From Salipaludibacillus sp. CUR1 (lineage in GTDB: Bacteria > Bacillota > Bacilli > Bacillales > Salisediminibacteriaceae): DNA of 64,000 nucleotides. The stretch is from positions 186,001 through 250,000 of the forward strand of contig NZ_JAIWPE010000096.1 in assembly GCF_021028955.1 (NCBI RefSeq). Reading direction: 5' to 3'. Below the pieces are notes generated by a model. It had not been told where the DNA came from and ran no database searches. It was given only the letters and a program-made list of their open reading frames with translations. The stretch's first letter is position 1; the number at the start of each line of letters is the position of its first letter. Positions 35,149 through 44,328 of this stretch are shown here, one piece after another. The translations under genes were made by a program, and so were the position numbers.

Positions 35149-38100
35149 TCATCCGATAAGTTCCTTTGTTTCTTCAAGCCGGACAGAGACTAAGTTAGAT
35201 ACACCGGATTCCTGCATAGTTACGCCGTAAAGAACATCTGCTTCTTCCATAGTCCCTTTTCTGTGAGTAACAACAATAAACTGGGTCTCTTCACTGAAAT
35301 CTTTTAAATATTGCGCGAAACGGGCTACATTGGCCTCATCCAGCGCCGCTTCAACTTCATCAAGGACACAAAATGGCACCGGACGTACCTTTAAAATGGA
35401 AAATAACAGAGCGATGGCTGTTAAAGCTCTTTCTCCTCCTGAAAGAAGAGCAAGATTTTGCAGTTTTTTACCAGGGGGCTGAGCGACTATATCCACCCCG
35501 GTCTGTAAAAGATCATCGGGGTTGGTCAGTTCAAGGCTCGCATTGCCTCCGCCGAACAGTTCAGCAAAAACTCCCTTAAAGTGACCTTGGATCTGGTTGA
35601 ACGTTTCCCTGAAACGCCTTGTCATTTCATCATCCATCTCAGAAATAACCTGGTGCAGAGTAGCTTTTGCTTCTTCGAGGTCTGTTCTCTGCTCCGTTAA
35701 AAAATCATACCGTTCTTTCACCCGTTCAAACTCTTCAATGGCGCCTACATTAACAGTCCCCAGCTCTTCTATAGCCATTTTAATAAGCTTAACCTGGTTT
35801 TTCGCATCCTCCAGCTCACCCGTAAGTGTATAATTCCCGCTGGCTGCTTCAAAGCTCATTTCATACTCTTCCTGTAATTTATTTAACCTGGTGTCTAATT
35901 CGACATCCAGCCGGTTTACTAACACTTCTTTCTCGTGCAATGTCTGAGAAATAAATTTAAGCTGCCGTTTTTGCTCTTTTAATTCCTGTTCTGTATCATC
36001 ATGCGTCTGCTGAAGGTTCAGCCTTTCCGACCTTCGCTTGGAAATTAACTGGATGGTTTTTTCTTTTTCTGCTTTTCGCTTCTCAATCTGGTCTTCAATG
36101 GTTGAGGCGTCAACTGTCTGGTCAGAAAGCTCCTTTTCAAGCTGGTTATACTCGGTATCTTTATCTATTATCTCCTGCGAGACACTCTGAAGTTCCCCTT
36201 TTAAACGGCGGTAGTTTTCTTCAGTATAAGACTTTTGTTCGTCCTCTTTTGCAAACTTTATTTTAATTTCGGTTAATTCTGCTCTTAAGCCTTCCCGCTC
36301 AGACTGGTCCTTTTTCTGCCGGCTGGCAAGCTCTTCTATTTCACTGTTTAATTCTTCAACCTTTTCTTCAGATGCTTTAATTGAAACGGTAAGCTCTTCA
36401 ACCCGCTGCTGCCTTTCTTCCATTTCTCTTTTATAATCTTCGTATTCCAGGTCATACACTTCCAGCCGCTCATTCAGGTTTTCTTCGGCTAACTGCAGTT
36501 TATTAAGCTCAGCTTTCTTGATTTGTTCAATTCTTCTGGCTTCTTCCCCGCTTTCAGTAAGCTGTTTCATTTGCTGTTTAAGTGAAGCAGCCGTTTCTTT
36601 AAGCACGGAGACCTCTTTTTGCAAACCGTCTGTCTGAGATTCTATAGTATTTAATTTATCTGCCACTCTCTCCAGTTCCTGCTGGCGTCCAAGAATTTGG
36701 CTTTGTTTTTGTTTAATGCTGCCGCCTGTCATAGCACCGCCGGGATTAACAATATCCCCGTCTAAGGTCACTACTCTGAACCTGTAGTTCAGCTTGCCGG
36801 CAATCTTCTGAGCAGATTTAATTTCTTCCGCAAGAACCACATTCCCTAAAAGGTGTCTCACTACGTCTCTGTACTCAGGTTCGTACGCCACTAATTCGCT
36901 GGCAATCCCTAAACACCCTTCCACCGCTTCAGCACGGTAAAGATCCTGAGGCGGAATCGACCGGGGTTTTACCACATTCACAGGAAGAAAAGTTGCCCGT
37001 CCAAGACGCCTTTCCTTCAGAAACTGAATTGCTTTCCGGCCTGTAGGTTCATCTTCCACAATGACGTGCTGCTGGGCCGCCCCCAGCGCAATCTCCATCG
37101 CTGTCTGATACTTAGGATCGACTTCAATCATTTCCGCCACTGCCCCGCGAATTCCTTTAAAAGTTCTGTCCCGTTCTTTCAGAATTTCCTTTACTCCCTG
37201 AAAAAAGCCGGCATAGTCATTTTGCATATCTTCAAGAATCTCTTTTCGAGACTGAAGCTGCTGAAGATGCCGAAGCCCCTCGTAGAGCAGTTTTTCTTTT
37301 TTTTCATATTCACTTTGTTTCTTTTCACTTTCCTGATTAACCTTTTGATATTGATGGAGCAGATAATCGATTGTTTCTTTCTCAGCTTCCCATTCTTTTT
37401 CGGCATTCAGCCGTTCGCTAAGAATTCGTTTTCTTTTAACAAGGAGCTCCTGATTGTCTTTTTCGAGACGCTGGCGTTTCTGCTCATTTCTGGCTGCCTG
37501 GTCTTTTAAATAGTTCATTTCATTTGTCTTTGATGCTTTTTCATTCAGCCATTCTATGTAATCAGATTTGAGCTGCTCTAACCGTTCTTCAGAGCCTTCT
37601 TCCAGGTCGCTGAGTCTCATCTCAAGTTCCTGCTGCTGTTTGCTTGTCTCGGCTGCTTTTAATTTCCGCTCATCCAGCAATTTTCTCTGCTTTTCAAGTT
37701 CGGTATTCAGCTTATTTTTTTTCTCTTTTAACTGAGCGATCTCTTGTAAAAACTGCTCTTTATTTTGCGCAAAATTTTTACGCCGCTCTTTCCAGACCTC
37801 TTTTTGGCCCTCTTGTTTTTCAAGATCCTCACTTGTAGTCAGAAGAAAGTTCTGCAGATCATCTATGGAATCATCGATTGTCTGCATATCAGCGCGGAAC
37901 CGCTGAAGTTTTGCTTCCCCGCTTTTAACCAGGGACTGGAATTTTCCTTCTTCACCTTCGAGCTTTTCCCATGCTTCTTTTCCTTCGGTCCATTCCTTAT
38001 GAAGCATCTCTATTTCTTTAACCAGGACACCCACTTCAATATTTTTAAGGTCCCGCTTTTTCTCAAGGTACTCTCTCGCTACGGAAGCCTGTTCTCTTAA

Positions 38101-38712
38101 CGGCTCAACCTGCGTTTCCAATTCATGCAGTATGTCTTTCACACGGTTTAAATTATCCTGTGTATCCTGCAGTTTTTTTTCTGACTTCTGTTTTCGGTTT
38201 TTATATTTCAATACTCCAGCCGCTTCTTCAAATATCATACGCCTTTCTTCCGATTTGCTGCTCAGAATTTCTTCGACGCGGCCTTGTCCGATAATAGAAA
38301 AAGCCTCTTTTCCAAGGCCTGAGTCCATAAATAAGTCTACAATATCTTTTAATCTGCACGATTGTTTATTTATAAGATACTCGCTGTCCCCTGAACGGTA
38401 AACTCGCCTTGTAACAGCCACTTCACTATAATCTATCGCCAAGTGCTGATCTTCGTTATCCAATATCAGAGAAATCTCTGCCATATTTAACGGTGCTCTG
38501 CTGTCACTTCCGGAAAAGATGACATCCTCCATTCTAGACCCGCGGAGATTTTTTGCCGACTGTTCTCCTAATACCCATCTGATAGCATCTGATATGTTAC
38601 TCTTCCCGCTTCCATTCGGTCCTACCACGGCAGTAACACCCGGGACAAAATCAATGGATAATCGTTCAGCAAACGATTTAAACCCCACAAGTTCCAACCT
38701 TTTCAGGAACAA
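35149..38712 (-). CDS. smc: Chromosome condensation protein Smc
   Basis: 1187 residues. Walker A GPNGSGKSN lies near residue 32; two long coiled coils flank a hinge (about 515-660, containing YRFRVVTLDGDIVNPGGAMTGGS). The ABC signature LSGGERALTAIALLF and Walker B PFCVLDEVEAALDEAN close the C-terminus. It organises and segregates the chromosome. TTG 38712 is preferred over an ATG two codons upstream, because GAGGTGA then has 7-base spacing and the product starts MFLKRLELVGFKSFAE as in B. subtilis. Confidence 0.97.
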   Translation of the reverse strand: MFLKRLELVGFKSFAERLSIDFVPGVTAVVGPNGSGKSNISDAIRWVLGEQSAKNLRGSRMEDVIFSGSDSRAPLNMAEISLILDNEDQHLAIDYSEVAVTRRVYRSGDSEYLINKQSCRLKDIVDLFMDSGLGKEAFSIIGQGRVEEILSSKSEERRMIFEEAAGVLKYKNRKQKSEKKLQDTQDNLNRVKDILHELETQVEPLREQASVAREYLEKKRDLKNIEVGVLVKEIEMLHKEWTEGKEAWEKLEGEEGKFQSLVKSGEAKLQRFRADMQTIDDSIDDLQNFLLTTSEDLEKQEGQKEVWKERRKNFAQNKEQFLQEIAQLKEKKNKLNTELEKQRKLLDERKLKAAETSKQQQELEMRLSDLEEGSEERLEQLKSDYIEWLNEKASKTNEMNYLKDQAARNEQKRQRLEKDNQELLVKRKRILSERLNAEKEWEAEKETIDYLLHQYQKVNQESEKKQSEYEKKEKLLYEGLRHLQQLQSRKEILEDMQNDYAGFFQGVKEILKERDRTFKGIRGAVAEMIEVDPKYQTAMEIALGAAQQHVIVEDEPTGRKAIQFLKERRLGRATFLPVNVVKPRSIPPQDLYRAEAVEGCLGIASELVAYEPEYRDVVRHLLGNVVLAEEIKSAQKIAGKLNYRFRVVTLDGDIVNPGGAMTGGSIKQKQSQILGRQQELERVADKLNTIESQTDGLQKEVSVLKETAASLKQQMKQLTESGEEARRIEQIKKAELNKLQLAEENLNERLEVYDLEYEDYKREMEERQQRVEELTVSIKASEEKVEELNSEIEELASRQKKDQSEREGLRAELTEIKIKFAKEDEQKSYTEENYRRLKGELQSVSQEIIDKDTEYNQLEKELSDQTVDASTIEDQIEKRKAEKEKTIQLISKRRSERLNLQQTHDDTEQELKEQKRQLKFISQTLHEKEVLVNRLDVELDTRLNKLQEEYEMSFEAASGNYTLTGELEDAKNQVKLIKMAIEELGTVNVGAIEEFERVKERYDFLTEQRTDLEEAKATLHQVISEMDDEMTRRFRETFNQIQGHFKGVFAELFGGGNASLELTNPDDLLQTGVDIVAQPPGKKLQNLALLSGGERALTAIALLFSILKVRPVPFCVLDEVEAALDEANVARFAQYLKDFSEETQFIVVTHRKGTMEEADVLYGVTMQESGVSNLVSVRLEETKELIG

Positions 38713-38837
38713 TGTCATTCACCTCAATTTCCTTATTCTCAAGCCTGCCTGAAACAGACCTTAACTTGTTTATTTTATCATAAAATAAGAGTGAGATTAA
38801 ACGATATTAAGGCAGTTATGGTCTTTTTCACAGTTCA

Positions 38838-38846
38838 TGTTAAAAT
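38838..38846 (+). promoter_or_regulatory. Candidate extended -10 promoter for the UPF0435 gene
   Basis: TGTTAAAAT on the plus strand (TG plus -10 TAAAAT), 34 bases before the TTG start at 38881. It is the first plus-strand promoter-like site after the divergent smc. No convincing -35. Confidence 0.4.
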
Positions 38847-38880
38847 AGACAAGACAAATAAACTGGAAAGGGTGTTATCA

Positions 38881-39114
38881 TTGGCAAACAATGAAAAAAA
38901 TAGAGAAGAGCTTTCAGCAATGATTGAAAATATTAAAACTAAATTACAAGTAGTAAATGGCGCAGCTATAAAGCCTGAACATTTCTCACTAAAAAAGTAT
39001 GATGATATTGAAGAAATTCATGCGATGGTGATGAAAAAAGATAATTTCAGTGTGAGCGAACTGGATGCTATTGTATCTGAACTCGGTTCAATGCGTGACC
39101 AGTCGGATAATTAA
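38881..39114 (+). CDS. UPF0435 (DUF1128, YfkK-like) protein
   Basis: 77 residues from TTG 38881, with AAAGGG about 9 bases upstream; the longer frame starting at 38791 crosses the promoter and is not conserved. REELSAMIENIKTKLQVVNGAAIKPEHFSLKKYDDIEEIH and FSVSELDAIVSELG match the YfkK family of small helical cytosolic proteins of unknown function. It is on the opposite strand to its neighbours, has its own terminator, and precedes kapB. Confidence 0.85.
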   Translation: MANNEKNREELSAMIENIKTKLQVVNGAAIKPEHFSLKKYDDIEEIHAMVMKKDNFSVSELDAIVSELGSMRDQSDN

Positions 39115-39120
39115 ATCATA

Positions 39121-39150
39121 AGATTACCGCCAGGCTCTGGCGGTAATCTT
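39121..39150 (+). terminator. Terminator after the UPF0435 gene
   Basis: A perfect 12-bp stem (39121-39132 with 39138-39149, loop of 5) followed by TATATTATTTT on the plus strand, 6 bases after the stop. It separates this gene from kapB. Confidence 0.8.
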
Positions 39151-39253
39151 ATATTATTTTCTTTGAAAATTCTTTAAGTTGCTGCATTCAGCTATACTTG
39201 AAGACGCCATGCTGACAAACTATTACAGAGATTTCAGAAAGGAAGATTCGTAT

Positions 39254-39640
39254 ATGGAAAACAAATTGGCAGAAGGTCAGATTGTTACAGGTATCTATAA
39301 AACAGGAAAATATACAGGAGAAATTATTTCAGTAAACGAGGCACGGTCTACAGCGGTAGTTAAAGTACTTGCAGTTAATAAGCACCCGGTCCAAGGGGAT
39401 CTTCATAATCCCGGCTCAACTAACGTACCTTTATTCCACGAGAGAAAAGCCTTAAGTTATAATGAAAAAACAAATATTCCGCTCGCTTATATTAAACCAT
39501 ATACCGGATCGGTCCCCGAGTATGACTCTTCTTTAAAAACAGCGGTGGAAAAGCAGAAAAAAGAGCTTGAGGAGGAAGGAAGCGCCTGGGCGAAAAAAGC
39601 ACTGGAGACTCTGGAAGAAGTTGCGAAGGATTACTATTAA
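39254..39640 (+). CDS. kapB: Kinase-associated protein KapB
   Basis: 128 residues from ATG 39254 (AGAAAGGAAG upstream), the KapB length. EGQIVTGIYKTGKYTGEI, AVNKHPVQGDLHNPGSTNVPLFHERKALSYNEKTNIP and SLKTAVEKQKKELEEE match KapB, which supports the sporulation kinase KinB in B. subtilis. It lacks any lipobox cysteine here, so it looks cytoplasmic. No kinB is seen nearby. It is inserted on the plus strand between smc and rnc. Confidence 0.8.
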   Translation: MENKLAEGQIVTGIYKTGKYTGEIISVNEARSTAVVKVLAVNKHPVQGDLHNPGSTNVPLFHERKALSYNEKTNIPLAYIKPYTGSVPEYDSSLKTAVEKQKKELEEEGSAWAKKALETLEEVAKDYY

Positions 39641-39645
39641 ACATT

Positions 39646-39686
39646 AAAACAGGGAAGGCAGATTTTTAATCTGCCTTCCCTGTTTT
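39646..39686. terminator. Bidirectional terminator between kapB and rnc
   Basis: An 18-bp perfect stem (39646-39663 with 39669-39686, loop of 5) with A-runs on the left and T-runs on the right, between convergent kapB (+) and rnc (-). Confidence 0.9.
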
Positions 39687-39753
39687 AAACTGAAATAAGA
39701 CGGTCCCGTCTACTTCAAGGGTTTAAGAGAGTCACTTCCCGATTCTTTCTGAA

Positions 39754-40518
39754 TTACTTGGAATTAAGCTTTTCAAGCGCTTTTTGGGCCGCCATCTGTT
39801 CTGCTTCTTTTTTGGATTTTCCCGTCCCTATACCGAGCTGCTGCTTATCCAGAGTAACCTCCGACACAAATTCCCGGGCATGAGCAGGACCTTTTTCTTC
39901 AATTATTTTATAATGCACCTGTCCCTGGCTTTCACGCTGGATAAGTTCCTGCAGCTGGCTTTTAAAGTCCATCATATGAGAAAAAGAGCCATTATGGATT
40001 TTCGGGTAGACATAATCTTTCAGAAATCCGTATACAGCATCCATACCAAGGTCCAGATAAAGGGCACCTATAAAAGCTTCAAATACATCTGCGAGAAGTG
40101 CAGGCCTTCTGCGCCCGCCCGTCATCTCTTCACCTTTTCCAAGCAGGACATAATCACCAAATTTCAACTCGTCAGCTATCTTAGCGAGAGATGGTTCGCA
40201 TACGATCGCAGCTCTGAGTTTGGTCATCTCACCTTCGCTCATATGATCAAAGAGCTTATATAAGTACTGGGAGATGGCCAATTCCAAAACTGCATCGCCT
40301 AAAAACTCAAGCCGTTCATTGTCGTCATACGGGCGGATACGGTGTTCATTTACATAAGAAGAGTGGGTGAAAGCTTGAATAAACAAGTCTTCATTTTTGA
40401 AGTTAATGTGAATATCGTCTAAAAATTTTCGGTATTTTATTTTTTGAGCGTTCGTCATTTGCATTTTCTTTGCCTGACGTTTCATTCCCCTTCTATGGAT
40501 CTTTCTTGACTGTTGCAT
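39754..40518 (-). CDS. rnc: Ribonuclease III
   Basis: 254 residues from ATG 40518, with GGGGG about 6 bases upstream. Signature [14 protein letters not shown] (about 66-79) with the second acidic residue in [16 protein letters not shown]-terminal dsRNA-binding domain (about 178-250, [29 protein letters not shown]). It cuts double-stranded rRNA precursors and mRNAs. Normally adjoins smc; here kapB and the UPF0435 gene intervene. Confidence 0.96.
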   Translation of the reverse strand: MQQSRKIHRRGMKRQAKKMQMTNAQKIKYRKFLDDIHINFKNEDLFIQAFTHSSYVNEHRIRPYDDNERLEFLGDAVLELAISQYLYKLFDHMSEGEMTKLRAAIVCEPSLAKIADELKFGDYVLLGKGEEMTGGRRRPALLADVFEAFIGALYLDLGMDAVYGFLKDYVYPKIHNGSFSHMMDFKSQLQELIQRESQGQVHYKIIEEKGPAHAREFVSEVTLDKQQLGIGTGKSKKEAEQMAAQKALEKLNSK

Positions 40519-40554
40519 GAGAACCCCCATCACTTGTCTCATTTAGTTTTTAAA

Positions 40555-40584
40555 TCCCAAGTTCCTTTTGAAAGGAACTTGGGA
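40555..40584 (-). terminator. Hairpin after acpP, probable terminator
   Basis: A 14-bp perfect stem (40555-40568 with 40571-40584, loop of 2) 76 bases after the acpP stop. The U-run is weak (TTTAAAAAC), so part of transcription may reach rnc. Confidence 0.6.
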
Positions 40585-40660
40585 GACTGTCTGTTTTTCT
40601 AATAAAGATAAAAAGCTGGTTGCTGCCAGACAGGCAGTGATCAGCTGGCATCAAGCATGC

Positions 40661-40894
40661 TTATTGATGACGCTCTATGTAATCGATCACGTCACCGACC
40701 GTTGCGATTTTTTCAGCATCTTCGTCGGAAATTTCTAAGTCGAACTCGTCCTCAAGTTCCATAACAAGCTCAACCACATCTAAAGAGTCAGCTCCAAGGT
40801 CATCCTTGAAAGTAGCTTCTTTTTTGACCTCTGATTCATCTACACCGAGGCGTTCGGACACGATTTTTGCAATTCTGTCTTGAATTGTTGCCAT
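40661..40894 (-). CDS. acpP: Acyl carrier protein
   Basis: 77 residues, acidic and helical. The phosphopantetheine attachment is Ser37 in [11 protein letters not shown]. It carries acyl chains during fatty-acid synthesis and to PlsX. It follows fabG by 73 bases. A GAGGAGGTGA site precedes the ATG. Confidence 0.98.
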   Translation of the reverse strand: MATIQDRIAKIVSERLGVDESEVKKEATFKDDLGADSLDVVELVMELEDEFDLEISDEDAEKIATVGDVIDYIERHQ

Positions 40895-40967
40895 TTTACT
40901 TCACCTCCTCTCAGTAATTATAGGATAAACAAGTAAAAAATACTAGTTCGTTTTTGGTCTGTAAAAG

Positions 40968-41708
40968 CTACGGCATGACCATGCCGCCATCTACATGTAA
41001 GGTTTGCCCTGTCATATATGAAGCTGCATCACTAGCTAAAAATGATACGACGCGTGCGACATCTTCTGGTTTGCCAAGTTCTCCTAAAGGAATTTGCTTA
41101 AGGAGCTCTTCTTTTGTCTCTTCCTGAAGCTTGTCAGTCATCTCAGTTTGGATAAATCCAGGGGCAATAGCGTTCGCCCGGATATTCCGGTTAGCCAGCT
41201 CGCGGGCTAATGATTTAGTCAAGCCGATTACGCCTGCTTTACTTGCTACATAATTGGCCTGTCCTGCATTCCCGAGAACGCCTACGACAGAAGAGATATT
41301 AATAATTCTGCCATAACGCTGTTTCATCATTGTACGGGATACCGCTTTAGCACAATTAAATACTCCTTTAAGGTTCGTATCAATGACAGCGTCAAAGTCC
41401 TCTTCTTTCATCCTCATAATTAAGGTGTCTCTCGTAATTCCGGCATTATTAACGAGAATCTCAATTGAGCCAAAAGCCTCTGACACAGTCTTCACCATGT
41501 CTTGCACACTTTTTGAATCTGCCACGTCTGCCTGGACAGTTAAAGCTTCCACACCGAAACTTCGGCATTCTTCCGCTACCTGTTCAGCTTTGTCTTTACT
41601 TCCTGAATAATTCACCGCCACGTTGACTCCCTGCTGAGCAAGTTCAATACAAATGGCTTTGCCAATTCCCCGTGATCCACCGGTAACGAGGGCATGTTGT
41701 CCTTTCAT
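40968..41708 (-). CDS. fabG: 3-oxoacyl-[acyl-carrier-protein] reductase FabG
   Basis: 246 residues from ATG 41708 with GGAGAGTGA upstream. NAD(P)-binding GGSRGIGKA at 10-18, NNAG at 87-90, catalytic Ser140, Tyr153 and Lys157 ([10 protein letters not shown]). It performs the first reduction of elongation. fabD ends 4 bases upstream; co-transcribed with fapR-plsX-fabD. Confidence 0.96.
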   Translation of the reverse strand: MKGQHALVTGGSRGIGKAICIELAQQGVNVAVNYSGSKDKAEQVAEECRSFGVEALTVQADVADSKSVQDMVKTVSEAFGSIEILVNNAGITRDTLIMRMKEEDFDAVIDTNLKGVFNCAKAVSRTMMKQRYGRIINISSVVGVLGNAGQANYVASKAGVIGLTKSLARELANRNIRANAIAPGFIQTEMTDKLQEETKEELLKQIPLGELGKPEDVARVVSFLASDAASYMTGQTLHVDGGMVMP

Positions 41709-41712
41709 GGGG

Positions 41713-42660
41713 TCACTCTCCTTTATTTTCAAAATGTGTTAATGCTTTTTCCAATGTTTCTTTATCATATACCGGCAGCACAGCCGCCCTTCTTGATACC
41801 TTTTTTACGAGTCCGCTTAATACCTTACCGGGTCCTGCTTCGATAAACGTATCGACTCCTTCGTTTACCAGGTACCTGATCGTGTCCTCCCAAAGCACAG
41901 GAGAATAAATCTGCCTGATTAACGCATCCGGAATCTGGCCTGCATTTTCAAAAGGTTCAGCTGTCACATTAGCAATTACCTGTAAGTCAGGTTGACTGAA
42001 GGTGATATCATTCAGGACAGTTTTCATTTTTTCCGATGCGGGCTCCATCAGCTCAGAGTGAAAAGGCCCGCTGACTGATAATAACATAGCCCTTTTAGCT
42101 CCTTCTGATTTGGCAAGCTCTACCGCTCGTTCCACACCTTCAGCAGTGCCGGAAATGACTATCTGGCCAGGAGAATTAAAGTTAGCAGGCTGTACAGATC
42201 CTGCTTCTTCAGTTGCCCGGTCAGTCACTTTCTGAAGAGTTTCCCGCTCCATCCCTAAAATAGCGGCCATCGTACCTTTGCCTTTAGGAACGGCCTCTTC
42301 CATAAACTGCCCTCTTTTCCTAACAGCTTTTACGGCTTCCTGAAAATCCATACTGTTCCCTGCCACAAGAGCAGAGTATTCGCCAAGGCTGTGGCCTGCT
42401 GCATATTCTGCGGTAATGTTTTTTTCTTTAAGCAGTTCCCAAATGGCAGTACTGACAGTCAGCAAAGCAGGCTGAGTATTTTCTGTTTTTTTCAGCTCAT
42501 CTTCACTGCCTGTAAAGATCAGCTCACTTAGTTTTTCGCCGAGAGCTTCATCTGCTTTCAGAAAAACTGATTCGCACACTGGGTATGCCTCAGCAAGTTC
42601 TCTTCCCATACCGGCTTGCTGCGAGCCCTGTCCCGGAAATAATAAAGCTGTTTTAGACAT
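41713..42660 (-). CDS. fabD: Malonyl-CoA:ACP transacylase FabD
   Basis: 315 residues from ATG 42660, the second of two adjacent ATGs after GAGGAGAAGA. N-terminal LLFPGQGSQ, nucleophile Ser91 in [10 protein letters not shown] and His in SGPFHSELM. It loads malonate on ACP. The start overlaps the plsX stop by one base. Confidence 0.96.
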   Translation of the reverse strand: MSKTALLFPGQGSQQAGMGRELAEAYPVCESVFLKADEALGEKLSELIFTGSEDELKKTENTQPALLTVSTAIWELLKEKNITAEYAAGHSLGEYSALVAGNSMDFQEAVKAVRKRGQFMEEAVPKGKGTMAAILGMERETLQKVTDRATEEAGSVQPANFNSPGQIVISGTAEGVERAVELAKSEGAKRAMLLSVSGPFHSELMEPASEKMKTVLNDITFSQPDLQVIANVTAEPFENAGQIPDALIRQIYSPVLWEDTIRYLVNEGVDTFIEAGPGKVLSGLVKKVSRRAAVLPVYDKETLEKALTHFENKGE

Positions 42661-43670
42661 CATTCTTCTCCTCTCGATGCAGGCATTTGTTCAAGTTCCT
42701 GCTTTATCGTGCTGATTACTTTTTCTTCATGCATTAATTTAGCTTGTTTAACAGCGCTAAAAAAAGCATGTTCATCTGAAGAGCCGTGAGCTTTAACAAC
42801 CGGGGCCTGCAAACCGAATAAACCGGCGCCCCCGTATTCAGAATAATCCATTTTTTGTTTAACCCGTTTGAATGACGGCTTAAGCACGCCGGCAGCAAGT
42901 TTATTTTTAAAAGAAGACGTTAGTTCATCTTTCAGGATCGAAAATAGCGAAATGGCCGTTCCTTCAATTGTTTTTAAAACAAGGTTGCCGGAAAATCCAT
43001 CACATACCACAACATCGGCGGCCCCATCCAAAAGATCTCTCGCTTCTACATTTCCAATGAAATTCATATTGCTGTCCTGAAGGAGCGAATAGACTTCCTT
43101 TGTCAGCTCAGTTCCTTTCCCAGCTTCAGACCCCACGTTCAAAAGGCCTATCCGGGGATTGTTTAAGCCGCGGACTTTCCGCATATATACGTCCCCCATT
43201 AACGCGTACTGTACAAGATGGGAAGGTTTCGCATCCATATTTGCACCGACATCAAGAAGTAGAAAACCTTCTCCTCCAAGTGTAGGGAGCATCGGGGACA
43301 ATGCCGGACGCTCGATACCGGACGTTCGGCCGACCACCAGAAGGCCTGCTGTCATAAGAGCTCCGGTGTTACCGGCTGAGACCGCAGCGTCAGCTTTCCC
43401 TTCTTTTACTTGCTGCACCGTCAGCACCATAGACGAATCTTTTTTTCTTCTAACCGCTTTGACCGGGGCATCTTCTGCATCTATCACAACTTCAGTATGG
43501 ATAATCTCAAAACGGCGGGAGTCCATCCCTTCCACAAGAGGTTCGATTTTCTTTTTATCCCCCACAAATATAATATGTAAATCACGAGAGGCATCGAGTG
43601 CTTTTCTGCATCCGTTCACCACACTCTCCGGCGCATGGTCGCCGCCCATCGCATCTATTGCAAGCCTCAT
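42660..43670 (-). CDS. plsX: Phosphate acyltransferase PlsX
   Basis: 336 residues. N-terminal [13 protein letters not shown] is diagnostic; [13 protein letters not shown] and VVCDGFSGN are further family segments. PlsX turns acyl-ACP to acyl-phosphate for PlsY, the first step of phospholipid synthesis. FakA/FakB at 48.3-50.9 kb also produce acyl-phosphate for this branch. It starts on the last base of fapR. Confidence 0.96.
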   Translation of the reverse strand: MRLAIDAMGGDHAPESVVNGCRKALDASRDLHIIFVGDKKKIEPLVEGMDSRRFEIIHTEVVIDAEDAPVKAVRRKKDSSMVLTVQQVKEGKADAAVSAGNTGALMTAGLLVVGRTSGIERPALSPMLPTLGGEGFLLLDVGANMDAKPSHLVQYALMGDVYMRKVRGLNNPRIGLLNVGSEAGKGTELTKEVYSLLQDSNMNFIGNVEARDLLDGAADVVVCDGFSGNLVLKTIEGTAISLFSILKDELTSSFKNKLAAGVLKPSFKRVKQKMDYSEYGGAGLFGLQAPVVKAHGSSDEHAFFSAVKQAKLMHEEKVISTIKQELEQMPASRGEE

Positions 43671-44245
43671 TAATCCGCTTCCTCCCCTGTATTAATTTCT
43701 TCTCTGAACATTGAGAAAGTACCTTTAAATACCAGAACCTGTTCAACATAACTTTGTACTTCCACTATGGTTCTGGTGTCGTTAATCTTAGTCACTTTCG
43801 CTTTAGCTACAACTCTCTCTCCAACTTTGACCTGGCTTTTGAAAGACACGGCCGCCGAGGCAGTCAAAGCAAGTTCATCGTTTATCACAGCAACTGCAAG
43901 AGAATTTGCCTGGGCGAATAAATGATGGCCTCTCGCAATACCTGTTCTTGAGAATACATGTTCATTTTTTATATCAAGAATTGAAATAGCATGTTTATCA
44001 AGCTCCAGATCAATCACTTCACCGATAACTTCTTCGATAGGAAGTGCTTTGACTGTGTCATACTGCTGTTTAGCTACATGTTTAATTCTCTCTCTGACTT
44101 CCGGAATATTTAATTCAAGTCTGTCCAGCCTGATTGTCTGAACGCTTACTTTAAATTCTTCAGCCAGAGTGTCATCCGTAATAAAAGGGTTTTCCTCAAT
44201 TTTTTCCTTCAGCAAAGGCTGGCGCTGTCTTTTTGACAGTTTCAT
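43670..44245 (-). CDS. fapR: Fatty acid and phospholipid biosynthesis regulator FapR
   Basis: 191 residues. DeoR-like N-terminal HTH (about 20-45, [24 protein letters not shown]) and a hotdog-fold domain (about 85-180) that binds malonyl-CoA. FapR represses its own operon and other fab genes until malonyl-CoA accumulates. The probable operator at 44266-44282 lies just downstream of its promoter. Confidence 0.96.
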   Translation of the reverse strand: MKLSKRQRQPLLKEKIEENPFITDDTLAEEFKVSVQTIRLDRLELNIPEVRERIKHVAKQQYDTVKALPIEEVIGEVIDLELDKHAISILDIKNEHVFSRTGIARGHHLFAQANSLAVAVINDELALTASAAVSFKSQVKVGERVVAKAKVTKINDTRTIVEVQSYVEQVLVFKGTFSMFREEINTGEEAD

Positions 44246-44265
44246 AATTAATCACATCCACACTC

Positions 44266-44282
44266 ATATGACTAGGTACTAA
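44266..44282 (-). promoter_or_regulatory. FapR operator
   Basis: TTAGTACCTAGTCATAT on the minus strand, very like the TTAGTACC-type imperfect palindrome bound by FapR. It starts 4 bases after the -10 box, so binding would block initiation, and gives autoregulation. Confidence 0.8.
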
Positions 44283-44286
44283 TAGT

Positions 44287-44315
44287 AGTATATAGGTCCA
44301 AAAGTATGTTTTCAA
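44287..44315 (-). promoter_or_regulatory. Promoter of the fapR-plsX-fabD-fabG-acpP operon
   Basis: TTGAAA (44310-44315) and TATACT (44287-44292) on the minus strand, 17-base spacer, 42 bases before the fapR start and followed at once by the FapR operator. Confidence 0.8.
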
Positions 44316-44328
44316 CCGCAATTTGCAC

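Noticed and set aside
37066-37509. A 147-codon plus-strand frame antisense to smc.
   Set aside because: It mirrors the coiled-coil region and gives a Phe/Leu-rich product with no motif, typical of antisense of Glu/Lys-rich coding sequence.
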